NCBI GenBank assembly: GCA_009823395.1
Contig: CM020511.1
Location: 8,719,001-8,783,000 of the forward strand
Source: Thamnaconus septentrionalis
Taxonomy: Eukaryota; Chordata; Actinopteri; Tetraodontiformes; Monacanthidae
DNA: 64,000 nucleotides
Direction: 5' to 3'
Shown here: positions 34,635 through 47,589 of the stretch, piece by piece
Layout: every line of letters begins with the position of its first letter
How positions within the stretch are numbered: the stretch's first letter is position 1
Notes under the pieces: generated by a model
Databases searched by the model: none
What the model saw: only the letters and a program-made list of their open reading frames with translations
Told to the model about the DNA's origin: nothing
Position numbers and translations under genes: made by a program

Positions 34635-36997
34635 ATGGAAACTAGAACTTTAGAGGAAGTTCAGGCCACACTGCAGATCGCCAAACTGAAAGAGGAGGAT
34701 TTGCAGACAACGATCCACTGTCTGTTTTACGGGGACAATGTCTCGTCGGCAGATTATTGCTTGATGGAGCTGGACGACACACTGTGCAAACACATAGAGG
34801 CTGGGCAAAGGTAAAGCTTTTGGTTGTTGTAGTTTTGTATGATGTGTCAACTTTAGTACATCGAGATGAAAATGAGTTTCATATTCGATATTCGCTCGAA
34901 CATTTTGAGTAGTCATATTTGGAGTATAGGCGAACATCCGAAATCATATCAGAAATTTGTTTTCTTTTCTTTTTCAGTCTGGTGATTCGAGGTGATAAGG
35001 AGGAACGGGCCGTACTCTGCAGCGGTGACAAGACCTATGATCTCAAGATAGCCGACACTTCAAACCTGCTGCTGTTTGTACCTGGATGCAAAACACCTGA
35101 CCAGCTAACTGACAGTCAGAATGGCCCTCATGTTGTCCACACTCCGGTGTGTGAATGCCGGCCAGATATCCTGCAAAACATTCACAACAACAACTTAATG
35201 TATTTATGTGTGCAGCAGCAGCAATTGCATTAATTATGATGTTGTATTTCTGCGTAGATCTGGGGATTTTCTAACAGCTACTGGGAACTGAGGAAAATGC
35301 GACCTAAACTGAAGAAACTGAAGCAGATTTTAATGGAGAATCCTTATGAAGGACCAGCTATAAGAGGGCAGGAGGAGAATACGGAAAACAGGGTAAAAAA
35401 ATATTATTAACACAAGTGTATTGAATGATATTATGCCAATTGAAGAGGGACAAAAACAATCTTATCTTTATTTCTCCAATTTTCTTTCAATATGTCATAA
35501 AATCATTAATATCTCACTAGGTATGAGAACCGTCGTTAACTTGGTTTTTACTGAACGAGACACATTTTTAATCTGAATCTCATCAAAGAATTTTTCTTCT
35601 GTTTCCAGTACACAATGGAGGACCTGCTCGACAGGATTCAGGCCAGTGAAGAAGAGCTAATGAGCCATTTGGAGACCATCCATGCCTGTCAGATAGATGG
35701 TAAATAGTTTTTGTTCTTACATAATAACAGCATGTTAATGAACTGGACATGTTTCACTAAGATTTGATCTCCCGTTTCCAGGATACTGGCGGATGCTGGA
35801 ATTTGACTATGAGATGAGGTTGCTCGGTCATGTGACTCAGTTGGTGGATTGTGAGTCGTGGTCATTTGATAAAGTTCCCCTCCAAACTTGTCTGGAAGAA
35901 TTAGCTCCACTGGAACCCAAGTAAGTCGGTGTCAGTGGTCAATCAAATCGACAGATCAAAGTGCGCAATCAAGCATACAGTATGTAGCGTCATGAAATTT
36001 CTTTCATGAAACAATGTGACTATCTCAGCATATCTTTTATGCCTGCTCCATCTGTGAAACCTCATCCATCCTTATTTCAATAACTGCTGTCGTTCACAGA
36101 GAGATGATTGAGCACTGCTTAAACTGTTATGGGAAACGCTTTACAGAAAACGGTACACAAATACATCTACCCGCACTAAATACCAAAGTCTTCTGTAAAT
36201 CCCTCACAAATACCAATACACAACTCTGACTGTATCCCCATCACGTTTGCAGGCAAGGTTTTCTATGCGCTCCACGAGGATAAAGTGTGTCGGGGCGTTG
36301 CACTGATGCTGCTGCAGAATGCTGTCAAGTTCAACCTGATGGATTTTCAGGAGGTTTGGCAGCAGAGTGTCCCAGAGGGCATGAGCACAAGACTGGATCA
36401 GCTAAAGGTCAGTGTTCACTTTTCTTATATGCAGATTTAAAATCACTACTGCACATAATAAAAAAAGACCAGATGCTTTTTCATGTTTTTTTTTTTATAC
36501 TTTTCAAGTCTGAATTTCAGTCCATCTTACGAAATGAAGCAACAGGAAAAAAAAATCTCAAAACTTTCTTAATAATAATGCTTATAAATAAGCAACTTCC
36601 TTCCAACCCAGACGTCGTACTGACATCTTTTTCAATGATTCAGAGTGTGGCCCTGGTGGACCGAACCTCCCGCCCTGAGAGCATCAGCCTCCTGCAGGTG
36701 GAGGAGCTCCCAGAGGAGCCACTGGAGCGCTTCAACCAACTCTTCACAATCAGGGAGAAGTGGACAGAAGACGACATCACGCCTTACATACAGTAGGTGT
36801 CGTACGTTACAAATAGCATGGATATGTCTGTTTGAATGACTGCAGTAGTTTATTGACCACTCTGTGTGTCCTCTCTGTCCTTCAGGGATTTATGTGGGGA
36901 GAAACAGACCAGCGGTGCCCTCCTCACCAAATATGCTCGCTCGTCGCTGCTGAATGGTGTCAAAGTTTTTAACTCGAGGAGGCCTGTGGCTACATGA
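34635..36997 (+). CDS. dscc1: Sister chromatid cohesion protein DCC1 (Ctf18-RFC subunit)
   Basis: Nuclear subunit of the CTF18-DSCC1-CTF8 alternative clamp loader, which loads PCNA and supports cohesion establishment. Coding exons: 34635-34810, 34978-35146, 35258-35392, 35609-35699, 35782-35920, 36100-36152, 36253-36407, 36644-36792, 36886-36997; 1179 bp, 392 residues against 393 in human. Diagnostic stretches: ATLQIAKL, SLVIRGDKEE, DKTYDLKIADTSNLLLF, PGCKTPDQL, the KLKKLKQILMENPYEGP-like helix, YWRMLEFDYEMRLL, RFNQLFTIREKWTEDDITPY and LCGEKQTSGALLTKYARSS. The start is the first in-frame ATG. Poly(A) signals AATAAA lie at 37356-37361 and 37374-37379. Confidence 0.96.
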
Positions 36998-38015
36998 TCG
37001 AACATCTATTTGTTCTTTCCCGATTTACCTTTTCAATTGTGGAAATCATTGTACAGATTTGTAAAATATGTTAAAAAAAAAAAAAAAAAGTCTTCTGTCA
37101 TTCGTATTCTGAAATTGACAAGTTTAGATGACTTGGCCTTTTTCTATGTGTATAAAAAACAAACATAGAAAGTATTGCTTTGTGGTGTTGGTTTTAAAGT
37201 GGAACAGCTGAATATCCAGGGTTTGACAGTGGTCAAGAATGTGACGATTGCTGATTATAGAAAACGATTTGCACATCTTTCGTTTAGTTGGTCGCTTCAT
37301 CTGGAGCCTTTGTGCTGCCAGTACAGTTTCACTAGTACAGGTGTTGGCTTTGGAAAATAAATACTGAGTATTTAATAAAAATGTATTTTGGTTGGTTGAT
37401 TTCTAAATTTGAAGAGTATGCTGATCTTGTCTAATCTAAGCATAACATGTTTTAAAAAACAAAAAAACAAAACAAAAAACCTGTCACTCTTAGTATGCAT
37501 CACAACCACTGATGTTCCACACCTGTCGTGAACTTTTTTTTAACCAAGGTAGACAAACTATGGAGAATTCTAAGAAAAGAAAAGGGTCCAAAGAAAGCAG
37601 TGCGTTTAAAGGCTGTTATTTCATTTTAAATGTCAAAAGGCTTTTGAGGCTCCAAGTGTTTTCTTTTCTGTGGGAACAACGTCGACACTTCTGGAGGAGG
37701 CGGGAAAAGTTACCGGATGTTTACTTCGGGAATGGCAACTGGTTTCCGCTAGAGAGCTTGACGATGCTTTTCAGAGAAAGCAATGTGCAACAGCAACAAC
37801 TCAGTCAGTAATAATGGCTAAGAGTTCACACGGCACCACAACAGACAGAGTTTAAACCAGTCACTTTGGAGCGGGGAGGCGCTTTCGCCAAATAAACTCC
37901 AGACGCATCATTCCAGAAAGACGAATGACGTAATAGGCATGCGCCGTCTCCTCAGAGGAAGTGACACATCTGGTACCTGACAGGCAGCTGAGTGTCGATC
38001 ATCAACATCATCGTC
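36998..38015. other. dscc1 3' UTR and upstream region of the next gene
   Basis: The 3' UTR of dscc1 reaches about 37400 (two AATAAA signals). The remaining 600 bp up to 38015 contain the promoter and 5' UTR of the ZAD-like gene. No other coding sequence is supported. Confidence 0.5.
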
Positions 38016-39834
38016 ATGTCAGCGCACAATTATTGCCGTTTCTGCAAGAGAAACTTGTTCATCAACGGCAACTACCAAAACACCAAGAAGATCTTCGACC
38101 GGAAGCCGTCGCTGGGGGAAGACAAGAGCACCTACCACCGGCTGAAGGAGCTGGGCTTGCCGCTGTGTCTGGACAGGTCTCGCTCGTTCCGAATGTGTAG
38201 GGGCTGCTTCCGCTCGCTGGGGAAGATCGAGTTTTATTTCGCCCTGTTTAAGAAGTGGGTCGAAGGGGAGAGAGAGAGGGAGAGGGGCGTTCAAGGGACG
38301 ACGTCTTCCGGCGAAGAGCCCCGGCTGCCCTGCGAGCCTGGCGGGGAGGACGAGTTCGAGGAGCCCGCACCTCGGTGTCCCTCACCCCGGTCACCCACAT
38401 CTCCAGCCGGCTGCCCCGATCCAATCCTCGCCGGCAGTCTGGCCAGTGTGACGGAGGTGTGTTCTTAAAAACAAACAAACAAACAAACAACAAACAAACA
38501 AACAAAAAACTACAGCTTCAATCTTAAACCTTCGGTGACTATTTGCACCTCGATGCACAGCATCTCAGCCGTGCGCATTCACAGGTAGCAGGATAACGGA
38601 GACGTGAAATAAATGAAGCTCATGAATTTGTAGGTAAATAAATAAATAAATGAAATAAAATAATTTGAATTTGAGGCGCCTTGTTACTGGACCAAGTTGT
38701 TATTATTGAAATGGTAAATGTTAATTTGATTATTCAATTATTGAAGAAGATATATGTATATAAATGTAAATGTGTGTGTTTATATGCATATTTATGTATA
38801 TATATATATATTTATTTGTGTGTGTGTGTGTGTGTGTGTGTTTGTTTGTTTGTTCTTTTATGATAAGAGTTGCCCATAACCTCACTGTTTGCCTGTTTTG
38901 CTGTTTAGCATCCCACTAAAGGCACTTGCACAATTTTGCCAAAAATGACCCCTGTGAGATCTGTAGCCTGCCAGACCGCCGTCCTAAAGGCCAAAGCTCC
39001 CCACCGAAGTAAAGGTTAGTGCTAATCAGCGCCTAACCAGTTAACCAGCAAGGCCTTCTCTGCTAGTCCAAACACACTTAGAAAACCACATTTTCCCATA
39101 AATGTGAAAATAAAGTCACTCTCCGTAGTTTGTTATTTTCACACCACACATCCACTTGGTGGCATTGCTTTCATTGTTGAATATTACAGTAGAGCTTTTA
39201 TCCAATTATAGTTCAGCTAGCTTGTGTTGCAAGGTTCTATAAAATCTGCCAGGGCCTTCAGAATTGACACAGCAGAAGTGTGATTCTCTATGGACTTTAA
39301 AGCTTCAGTGTCATATCGAGGGTAATATGAGGTGTTCAAATTATAGTAATTTAGGGTGAAATAAGTATGATGCTGCCATAGTGACACAACATCTAAGAAT
39401 TTTGACCTGCTGTGCTTACACGATGCAAAAGTGACAATGCAATTTGGGGCCCACTATTTATATAATATTTATATGAGAAAGGAATTTCATTTTGACACAT
39501 GGGTGAACTGTTTTGGGAGAGACATGAGCTTCTGCAGGCAGAATATTTTGGCAAAAGCACCAAGAGTGTTGAGAACGTCTGGTCTGTTTTAAGAAATCCT
39601 TCATCTTTGTCTGTTGTTCTCTTTTTTTTTCTTGCATTTGCTGAAGCCACCCAGGTGAGGAGGTCCTGCAGAGACTGCGGTGTGGGCACAGTCACTTTCC
39701 CCCTGGACAGCCCGTTACTGCTGCTGCAACCCACCACGGTGAAGAGACCTCGACCCAGTGTGTCAGATGAGGACGGGGGTTCCCCTCTAAAGCGCTGCTC
39801 CTTAGCAGCGACGCCTTTAAAAACAGAAGACTGA
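38016..39834 (+). CDS. Uncharacterised protein with ZAD-like zinc-binding N-terminus
   Basis: Family not recognised by name. Three coding exons: 38016-38456, 38909-39014, 39647-39834; 735 bp, 244 residues, with phases closing. The start is the ATG at 38016 (no closer upstream ATG in frame). Residues 1-70 hold CRFC (C7, C10) and CRGC (C61, C64) separated by about 50 residues, with a basic middle: the arrangement of a zinc-finger-associated (ZAD-type) treble clef, as in ZNF276. Residues about 82-147 are Glu/Arg then Pro/Ser-rich and probably disordered. The last exon has another CxxC (CRDC) and a basic KRPRP segment that could be a nuclear signal. No C2H2 fingers follow. A nuclear DNA- or protein-binding role is a guess. 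Poly(A) signal AATAAA at 40133-40138. Confidence 0.65.
38467..38508. repeat. (AAAC)n microsatellite
   Basis: About 10 AAAC units starting 10 bp after the donor of the first exon of the ZAD-like gene. Confidence 0.85.
38791..38855. repeat. (AT)n then (GT)n microsatellite
   Basis: TATATA run followed by about 12 GT units and a GTTT run, in intron 1 of the ZAD-like gene. Confidence 0.8.
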
Positions 39835-41217
39835 CAAACTCTTGGTTCTACATCTTGGAAAACACTCTATGTGCTCTATACTTTTTGCTCCTCCACAAGG
39901 TGGAACTTCATGAACTTGGAAAAAACTTCGGAGGCTGCGGCTCCGTATGTATGTTACGCTTAAATGCCCCCTAACAAAGATGAGAGCAAGACGTGAAAGA
40001 CCAGCTGCCCTGCTGGAAGACATGGCTTTTCAACAAAGTGTTGGGGATCTCAAGGCAACATAGATTATACATTAAAAAGCATTCATGTTTCTGTTTAAAA
40101 AAACAAGAGACTATGCAGACACAAAAGTTCTGAATAAAATATATTTATTTTTGGAAAAAAAATAGTATATTATCATAAGGACCCCTGAGATTATGCTGTC
40201 ACATTACATTGTCATGTCTGAAAATCTCATGTAGTAGTCGAGTTATTTCAATAATTTTCATTTTATGTACAAAAGAAAGGCAACTGATTGGCTGCTCTAA
40301 AAGTCGGATGTATTACTATTATTTAAAAAAAAACAAACATTTAAAATGTTACTCTTAGGTAAAAGCCCATATAAGGCGACCTTGGCCCCTTTGAAAAATC
40401 TCGTCTGGAGTGTTTGTGTGTGTGTGCGCTGGTAAACCTGCACAGTCTGTGCGATTCTTCACTGACTAAACTGTGATTGATCATCGCTGGACGTTGGCTC
40501 ATGGTTGCACAGCTGTTTCCACACAGACCCTGTTTCCACACAGTCTTCACTGGCTGACTAACCCAGGCATCACAACCCTGGAGTACTGACCTCACCGGAT
40601 GTGCGTGTGTGTGTGTGTGTGTGTGTCCTTATATTTGCATCCTTATCTAAACGATCTCTTCTAACAACTCTCATCTAACACCCCAGATTATTCCGCTGAA
40701 TCAACTTTGCATCTTATTTGTCATGTTTACTTCTGTTCCTCTTTCAGCCACAGGAGACACGAGTTACTGTCTGAGAAAAAGGAAATGGTATTGGTGGTGT
40801 TGAAAGAAAAGTATTTATTGATGTTGCGGTTCAGAAACTTCCTATGAATGTTGAATCAGAGTAAAATCAGAAGATTGAGCACAATGACTAAAAAAAAAGT
40901 CACAGTTCGACAAAAGAAGTTTAAGATAAGCTTATGTACAACTATGCAACGGTCCGCCCTGATAAAAATCACTGAATCACTGAATCAGACTAAAAATCAC
41001 AGTGTTACAAGTGTTCACTTCTTGCCTGGTTGAATTGTACAACTTTTCGAAAACTTCTCAGAGATGCCGTCCCTCTCACACGTTACAAATACACACATAT
41101 ATACATGTGTCTATATTTATTTGGACACAATTATCTCATTGTTTGATTGTGAACCTCACCATATTGGTCAAAGTTGTTGTAGCCTTGCCTAGCCTTCCTC
41201 ACTAGCTAACTAGCTAG
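39835..41217. other. Convergent 3' region between the ZAD-like gene and cpq
   Basis: Holds the 3' UTR of the ZAD-like gene (to about 40150) and the cpq 3' UTR; on the minus strand AATAAA at 41117-41122 is the nearest good cpq poly(A) signal. No coding sequence is supported. Confidence 0.5.
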
Positions 41218-41841
41218 CTACCTGGGCAACATGTCCTCCAGGTCTGCCACCACGTACGCCACCACGGCCCACAGCGCAGAGCAGAGGTTCATCTCTCCAG
41301 GGTCCTGGACAGTCATGGTGTCGCCTTCGCTGTGATGGAACCAGAAGTAGCGGCTATCGGCCACGTGGAGGCTGGCACCTGATAGAGGGAGAAGATGCAA
41401 TACAAGTTGCATTCGTTGACTGTGCTCAACTAGTTTAAATACACAACGTTCATCAAGAATCTTGTACCCGAGGAGTTTGGAATATTCACCTCAGGATAAA
41501 AACTGATACAAGGCTATTTATTTTTCGATATGTCATTACCAAACACACCACGTTTTATGTCCAACTTCCTCCTAAAACTAGCAATGTATTTTGTGTACAC
41601 TGCACTTTCAATTCTTCCTTTTGAAAATTTTAGTAAAGGGGGATTTCTCTTCAAGCTCCCACTTCAGCTTCGAAAGTATCACCACCAGCATAATCACAAA
41701 TAAAACAAGCTTTCTTTTTTTTTAGGGAAAAAACAAATAAATATAACTTCTGCAAACAGAGTCCTGCCTTCTCAATGTGTGTATGTGTGCAGAAGTACAC
41801 AGTCTTCACTGGCTGACTAACCCAGACAGCACAACCCTGGA

Positions 41842-41923
<82 letters not shown>

Positions 41924-44900
41924 TATACACATTCAGAATGTTTTACTCAGTTCAGTTCAGCCTGCGGCAAAAGTATTAGTGGGGATGTAATTCTGTAATT
42001 CTGTGTACACAGCCCTCTCAACAGGGAGGAAGTTAATATATCTCAACCAAAGAATGAGTTGAGCTCCTCTTTCAGCTTCCTGGAATCATGAAAGAGAAGA
42101 ACCATTTCAGAGAGAAACTGGCCTCACCTGGGACTCCTGCTCGCATCCACGAAGAGATATCTGTCCCCTCTGCGTAGCCTTCCAGTTTGGTTGTATTGAG
42201 GGGAGCCAACAGTTTGACCACTTCCTGCATCACCTGTTGATTGAGAGACGACTGCAGCTCATGAGGCCAGTTTGACACAGGTGCCAACAACCCAGGTGCA
42301 ACTGTTCCAACATGTGGAAACATTCCTTCACACAAACATAATAAAACTACTGTGTAAACTCCAAGTAAGGTTCTAATATAAACGTTGCACAAAGCTTTTC
42401 TTGTGTCCGAAGGAATCATAATGATCTTTCAGCATCATTTAGACTTTAAAATTTGAATAAATACTGGTCTTTCAAAAAAGAAGGAAAGAAAGAAAGAAAG
42501 GGCCTACCTTTTGTGCTGCAGCGCTCCCAGCAAACTGCAGTGCCACTGGGGCGAATGTCCCCAAGTCTGACTCCATGACCAGGTCAAAGTTGGTCAAGTT
42601 AACCTTGACAGGGGCAGAAAATAGGGAAACTCACTTTGTAGCAGAGAAAACAGAGACACAAACTTTGAGAGTACACTTCTTATTGGTGTGTGTAGGCACA
42701 AAGCAGTACCTTGTGTAGATTGTAGTACTGCTGCGCTCCGACTCCCCCCTGCTCCTCGGCCGTCCACAGCACCGCTCGCAGGGTTCTTCTAGGACGCAGA
42801 CCTGAAGGTGGACAGCCACCAGATTGAACAGCCAGGAAAATGAAAAGCCAACATATATGGTGGATTTAACACAGAGCGACGAAACACAAAGTGTGTCTCT
42901 GAGACGTGATGTGTGTGTGACAGACACAATGAAACGACACAGACACCTCGTCACGCTGACCTTCCTTGTGTTTTGCTACAGTTGGTAGTTGTTGTAGTTT
43001 GAAACTACAGGAAATGGCAGAACACTCCACCAACTACTAGTCTCAACGTGAAAAACAGGTTAAAAAAAAAAATGAAGTCTATGATTGACTTGGGATTCGC
43101 CTGGGTGACACTGTGCTTTGTGCGTCTATTACCCAGGTCCTTGATGAGCGACAGGGCCTCCCAGGAGATCATGGCTCCACCGCCATCATCCATGGCGCCC
43201 TGGCCAACGTCCCAACTGTCCAAATGGCCGCTCAGCAAAACCACCTGGCAGATGAAGCCATCAAACGTAACATAAGTCCAAACACAATGGGTTACCCTCA
43301 GAATTGGATCTGTGTGAATCTGTCACAAAAACCCCATGAGCACAGAAAACTCAGTACACAAAGACAAAGAATAGCACGTTATACGGAACACGTTGGACGC
43401 GACAGCTGCATTTCCAAGAATATTACTGGCTGAGATTGCCGTCAGCTGACCTGATGTTCCCTCTTGCAAAACCCTCTCTGACCTGAGCAAGTCCTGACAT
43501 TCTGTAGCCTTTCAAACTTCAATAAATCAATCAATCAACTTTCATTTGTACAGCGCTAAATCAAAACCAAAGGCATCTCAAAGGGGTTTGTACAGTCAAA
43601 GGAATAACAATTGGGCCCCATAGCAAACTTAAAATAGGGTGTGGGGGTGGTGGGGACGTATCTGGTTTTAAGCTGAAAAGAGGAAGAAAGAATATTCAAA
43701 TTAAAAATACAAATTGCGGAAGTGAAGTTCAGCAGAATGAAGTCTGAGCAATGCAGTATCCTAATATGTCTGTGATTGACTCAGTCCCCAGTGTGGAAAT
43801 GAGTCACAAAACCACAAATTTATACCCATCTGTGAACACACAGGCCTGTGAACTTTTTACATCAAAGTTGAAGAAATTTTATTAATAGTAAGCAAGTGAC
43901 AAAATAGCTATTTCATCCATTTTTTCAGTGTTTTAAGAGTCCTTTCAATAAAGAGCTAAATACAGTGGGGGCTTCAAAGACACATATAAACGTTTTTGTT
44001 AATTTTCAGTTGACATTAAAGCACATGTTTTCTAGATAACTCATGATATATATTTTTTTGTCATATGAGATGGGTCACCAAAACACTCCATCCCTCTGCT
44101 GCTGCTCCGGTCCCCTCTGTCAAATTTTAGAACCCCTTGCTCAGGCACAGACCCAAATTAGAAACGTGGGACTAGAAGATAATAATAGAGCCCCTCCACA
44201 GAGTGGGACATCTGTCTCCAATAGAGCTCTTTGGAATTCCAGCCACTTTAGGGAGTTGAGAACAGAAATGGGGTGCCTTTCACCTGATCAGGGTGCTGCC
44301 AGCCTTTTATCTCGGCCACGGTGTTGAAGGAGTTGGCGTCGGGCAGCGTCACGGCTCCCATGGTGAGTCTGACCACGATCTTCTGACCCCTCTGGGCCAG
44401 ACGCCACATCAGCTCGGCGTCCTCCACCGTGATGCAGGCGGTGGGGATGCGCTTCACCCCATCCTGGTAGTCCTGCCAGCCAGTGTGAGGACTTGAGAGG
44501 GAGACACCGGCAGAGTGAATGTTTAATGCTCGGGAGCAGAGCGGCAACCCGGAAGGTTGTTTTCTGGTTGTTGTAGTTCTGTAGAGTTCACTACTAAAAC
44601 CATTGTCAGTGAAACAGACACTTGGCGCGAACCTGAAGCAAGCACCTACCTGTTGATGGAGAAGGGCGTGACGGATCGGATGAGCGTGGCCACGGCTCCC
44701 ACTTTGGCGGCCTCGGAGGCGCCGAAAGCGCGGTAGGCCACCGTCTCCCCGTAGCTGACGAAGGGCTGGTTGAACACCACCACCTTCCCCGCGGCCTCAG
44801 AGCCTCTGAGCTTCAGCTCCTCAAACGACCTGACAACCATCACCTCCGCCTGGATGCCTGCACACGGCAGAGAGCCACAGTCCATGTCCATTTTTTACGA

Positions 44901-46064
44901 GTATGAGTAGGGTATTCAACCCCGATATCGGTACCGATACCTGATACCCCATACTGATATTGGTGTCATGGTATCAGCACGGATTTTACAGGTACGAGTA
45001 GAGCACTTAATCCCAGTATTGGTAGCGATACCTGATGCTGGTGTCAGTGTCGTGGTATTGGCGTGCAGTTTACGAGTACGAGTAGAGTACTCAACCTTGG
45101 TATCGGTATCGGTGCAATCCCTAGTCAAAATCATCAACCACTATACTGGCAGTGACCTTTACCTTCAGGTGGCGTCCCAACGCTGCTTCCCAGTCCAAGT
45201 ATCGCCAGACTTTTGGCCCTGGGCTCAATCATCTCTGCACTCTCCTTGCCTCTCACCCAGTGAGGAATTTTAACTGGCTCTGGAGGGAAAGACAGCAAGG
45301 CGAAAGTTTTTTATTTATTTGCAAATTCATGAAATCTAGTAATCTAATCTAGACTAATCTATCAGATCTGATCAATCCTCACACCCTGGAATCTGTTAGC
45401 TCACCCAAATGAACGTCCAGCCCATCCTGCGTCATTGCGCTGTACATGTATTTGATCGCCATCTCCAGGCTGTGTGAGCCGCTGACTCGGTTGCCGATGG
45501 TGTCGGTGAAGCGGGCCAGGCGATCGTACGAGCGGTTCTGGGCAGCTCCAAACACGGCCAGGTCGATGATCTGCTTGGCCACGTCGGCGTATGCTGCTAC
45601 CTCTGCTGATACTTCTGGTCGTGGGATGGAAAAATGAAAACACAGGTTTTGCTCAATCATAACTTCAGGGAAGTCTTTTGTCACTGAGTTGGTGGTTTTA
45701 CTTGTGTCACTCAAATCAGTGGAGAAGTCACAGCTGAAGAAATGTATTTGTTGATAATTCAAGACTTTTACAAAAGCCCGTTTCAAAACATCTGCTGTTT
45801 GTCGAGGCTTCAGAACTCCTGGTGAGGGAACTGTGAGTGACATCTGAAGTTCATGAACAAACATCCATGTTTGTCCACACAGTACTTTGTATTATGACTG
45901 CATGTTTGAAGCGGGGATACCTAACCTTTCTTTGCAGCGTGATTGTCTACAGCGGTGGAACTGAACACCCGACCCGTGTGAGGCCGACTGTCACATGGAT
46001 GTGACAGCATGACGAGAAGTAGGAAAATGCCTGAGAGGGAAAAGGATCCATCTTTCTGAGGCAT
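41218..46064 (-). CDS. cpq: Carboxypeptidase Q (plasma glutamate carboxypeptidase)
   Basis: Secreted or lysosomal M28-family di-zinc dipeptidase. Coding exons, 5' to 3': 46064-45926, 45614-45405, 45279-45163, 44857-44650, 44491-44284, 43244-43133, 42801-42710, 42603-42508, 42233-42128, 41378-41218; 1449 bp, 482 residues against 472 in human. The first exon encodes a signal peptide ([17 protein letters not shown]). Metal and catalytic residues are all present: H301 in SGHLDSWD, D313 in MDDGGG, E347/E348 in WTAEEQGG, the Asp of VMESDLG and the second His of FWFHHSEGD. Other matches: [35 protein letters not shown] and NSFNTVAEI, ending [10 protein letters not shown]. No frame damage was found, so it should be functional. 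A hAT-like MITE and a tandem repeat lie in its introns. Confidence 0.96.
41841..41921. repeat. (AT)n/(AC)n compound microsatellite
   Basis: About 21 AT units pass directly into about 19 AC units in the last cpq intron. It follows immediately after a segment duplicated from 40541-40585. Confidence 0.9.
43500..43640. repeat. Short interspersed repeat fragment (cpq intron)
   Basis: AATCAATCAACTTTCATTTG TACAGCGCTAAATC...GGCATCTCAAAGGGGTTTGT ACA resembles a widespread fish repeat ending in a pseudo-tandem CAAT motif. Boundaries are uncertain. Confidence 0.4.
43860..44140 (-). mobile_element. hAT-like MITE, family A copy 3 (cpq intron)
   Basis: In reverse orientation it shows the family words: CACTCCATC (GATGGAGTG), GGTCACCAAAAC, GTTTTCTAGATAACTCATGA, TTTTCAGTTGACAT and AGAGTCCTTTCAATAAAGAG. 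The distal end with the CCGGATTAAAAAG segment is missing. Confidence 0.6.
44895..45125. repeat. Tandem repeat rich in GGTATCGGTACCGATACC-like words (cpq intron)
   Basis: Three units of about 70-80 bp, each with TACGAGTA(C/T)GAGTAG, then CAACC/AATCCC, then a TATTGGTA(G/C)CGATACCTGAT core. The core is near-palindromic. Units differ at many positions, so the array is old. Confidence 0.7.
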
Positions 46065-47589
46065 CTGGACAGGACAAACAAAATACCTTTAAATAAACGC
46101 CTCTCATCTCTGCTTAGACAAAAAAAAAAAGTCTGATTATTAGCTATGCCCTAACACAAATGTCATATAAAACAGTGCGCGTGTGAAAATACAATGTAGT
46201 TTATTTATAATTAATAATTTTTATTCATCAACATTCTTGTCTTCCCCTTGACAATCCAGAGTATCCTAGCAAGAGACAGTCTGGAGTCAATTCAGCCAAT
46301 GAGCAGTAGTGATAGGACGGGTCTTGAGCACGTTGGTGGAGAATTAAATAACTCCGTCCGCATAAATCAATAGTCAGAAGTGTTGAATTAACATAACTAA
46401 CGAAAGTCATCCCGCGACAGTGGACACATGGCGTCCACATTCGAAAAAATAGAGGAAACGCCGAAGACGAAAGCAAACCGGAACTGATACATTGACCATA
46501 ACGCTACAGTTGTGTTGCGCACGGGAACGAACACGATAAGACTTCCGGATAGCAATGAGACGAAATAAACAACTAAGAAATTTTATAACTACTCGCAATT
46601 CTGCGTTAAGGAATATCGATGAATTGTAAACACGACACAGTTGTATTTCGATACAGTAACGGCAACAAACTCACCATTTCCGTGCTGTAAAATCAAATCA
46701 GCAGACTACTAACTTCCGGTTTTTAATGTCAGAAAAAAGTATTTTGTCCTTATGCGGACAAGGTCGCATTTTTTTTTTTAAAAAAGTATTTTACGTGAAA
46801 TCCTCAGTCTTCTCTAAATGTAGAAGTTGGCCATGAAATTTTATTGTAATATTATAATGAAAATTCCTTGAGGATGAAAAGTTGAATAGTAACTCTGAGG
46901 GCTGACACAAACATTCACGTAATGCAGAAGGCACATGTCATGTACAAATCCTGTATAAAGATTCAATCAACCTGGATTATAGGCAAATATAACAACAGAA
47001 TCAGAGCTGGTTCGGGAGCGAGTGAGAACCCGTTGCCTGAGCCCGTTCTATAAGAGTTCATGACGGAGAGAATAAAAAAAAGGTATTGGCACTGAGATTG
47101 TCCAGTGTGTTGCAGCTTTTGGGACGACTGCCCTCTAGTGGCCATTTGTAGCTCTCATCGTGTCATTCAGGGAGAATGAAGATCCTGGCAGTGGCACCAT
47201 ACAGAGTTTATATTTGAAGAACTCATTTCTGATTGGCCATTATTTGTTGAACTGCTGTGCTGCAGAACTGCTATTACTTTAAATTGGTTGATTATTGAAT
47301 GAATTTCAACCCCAACAAATACCCCCTTTTATACCTTCTAAGGTGTCAACAAAAATATGAGTCACATCCAGAAATATTTAATATTAACAAAACAATACAT
47401 GAACAAAATTATCCATAATTTTGATCACCTATTTTTATCATGTTCCTTTTCAACATGAACTCTGATCAAAACACCAGCCCACTTTCTATCATACTGTAAT
47501 CAATAAATTATTGAAATGATTAAAATGAATTGTGTGTCTGGCAACATGAATGCCCAACATTTTTTTTATAAATACATAAGTGTATATAC

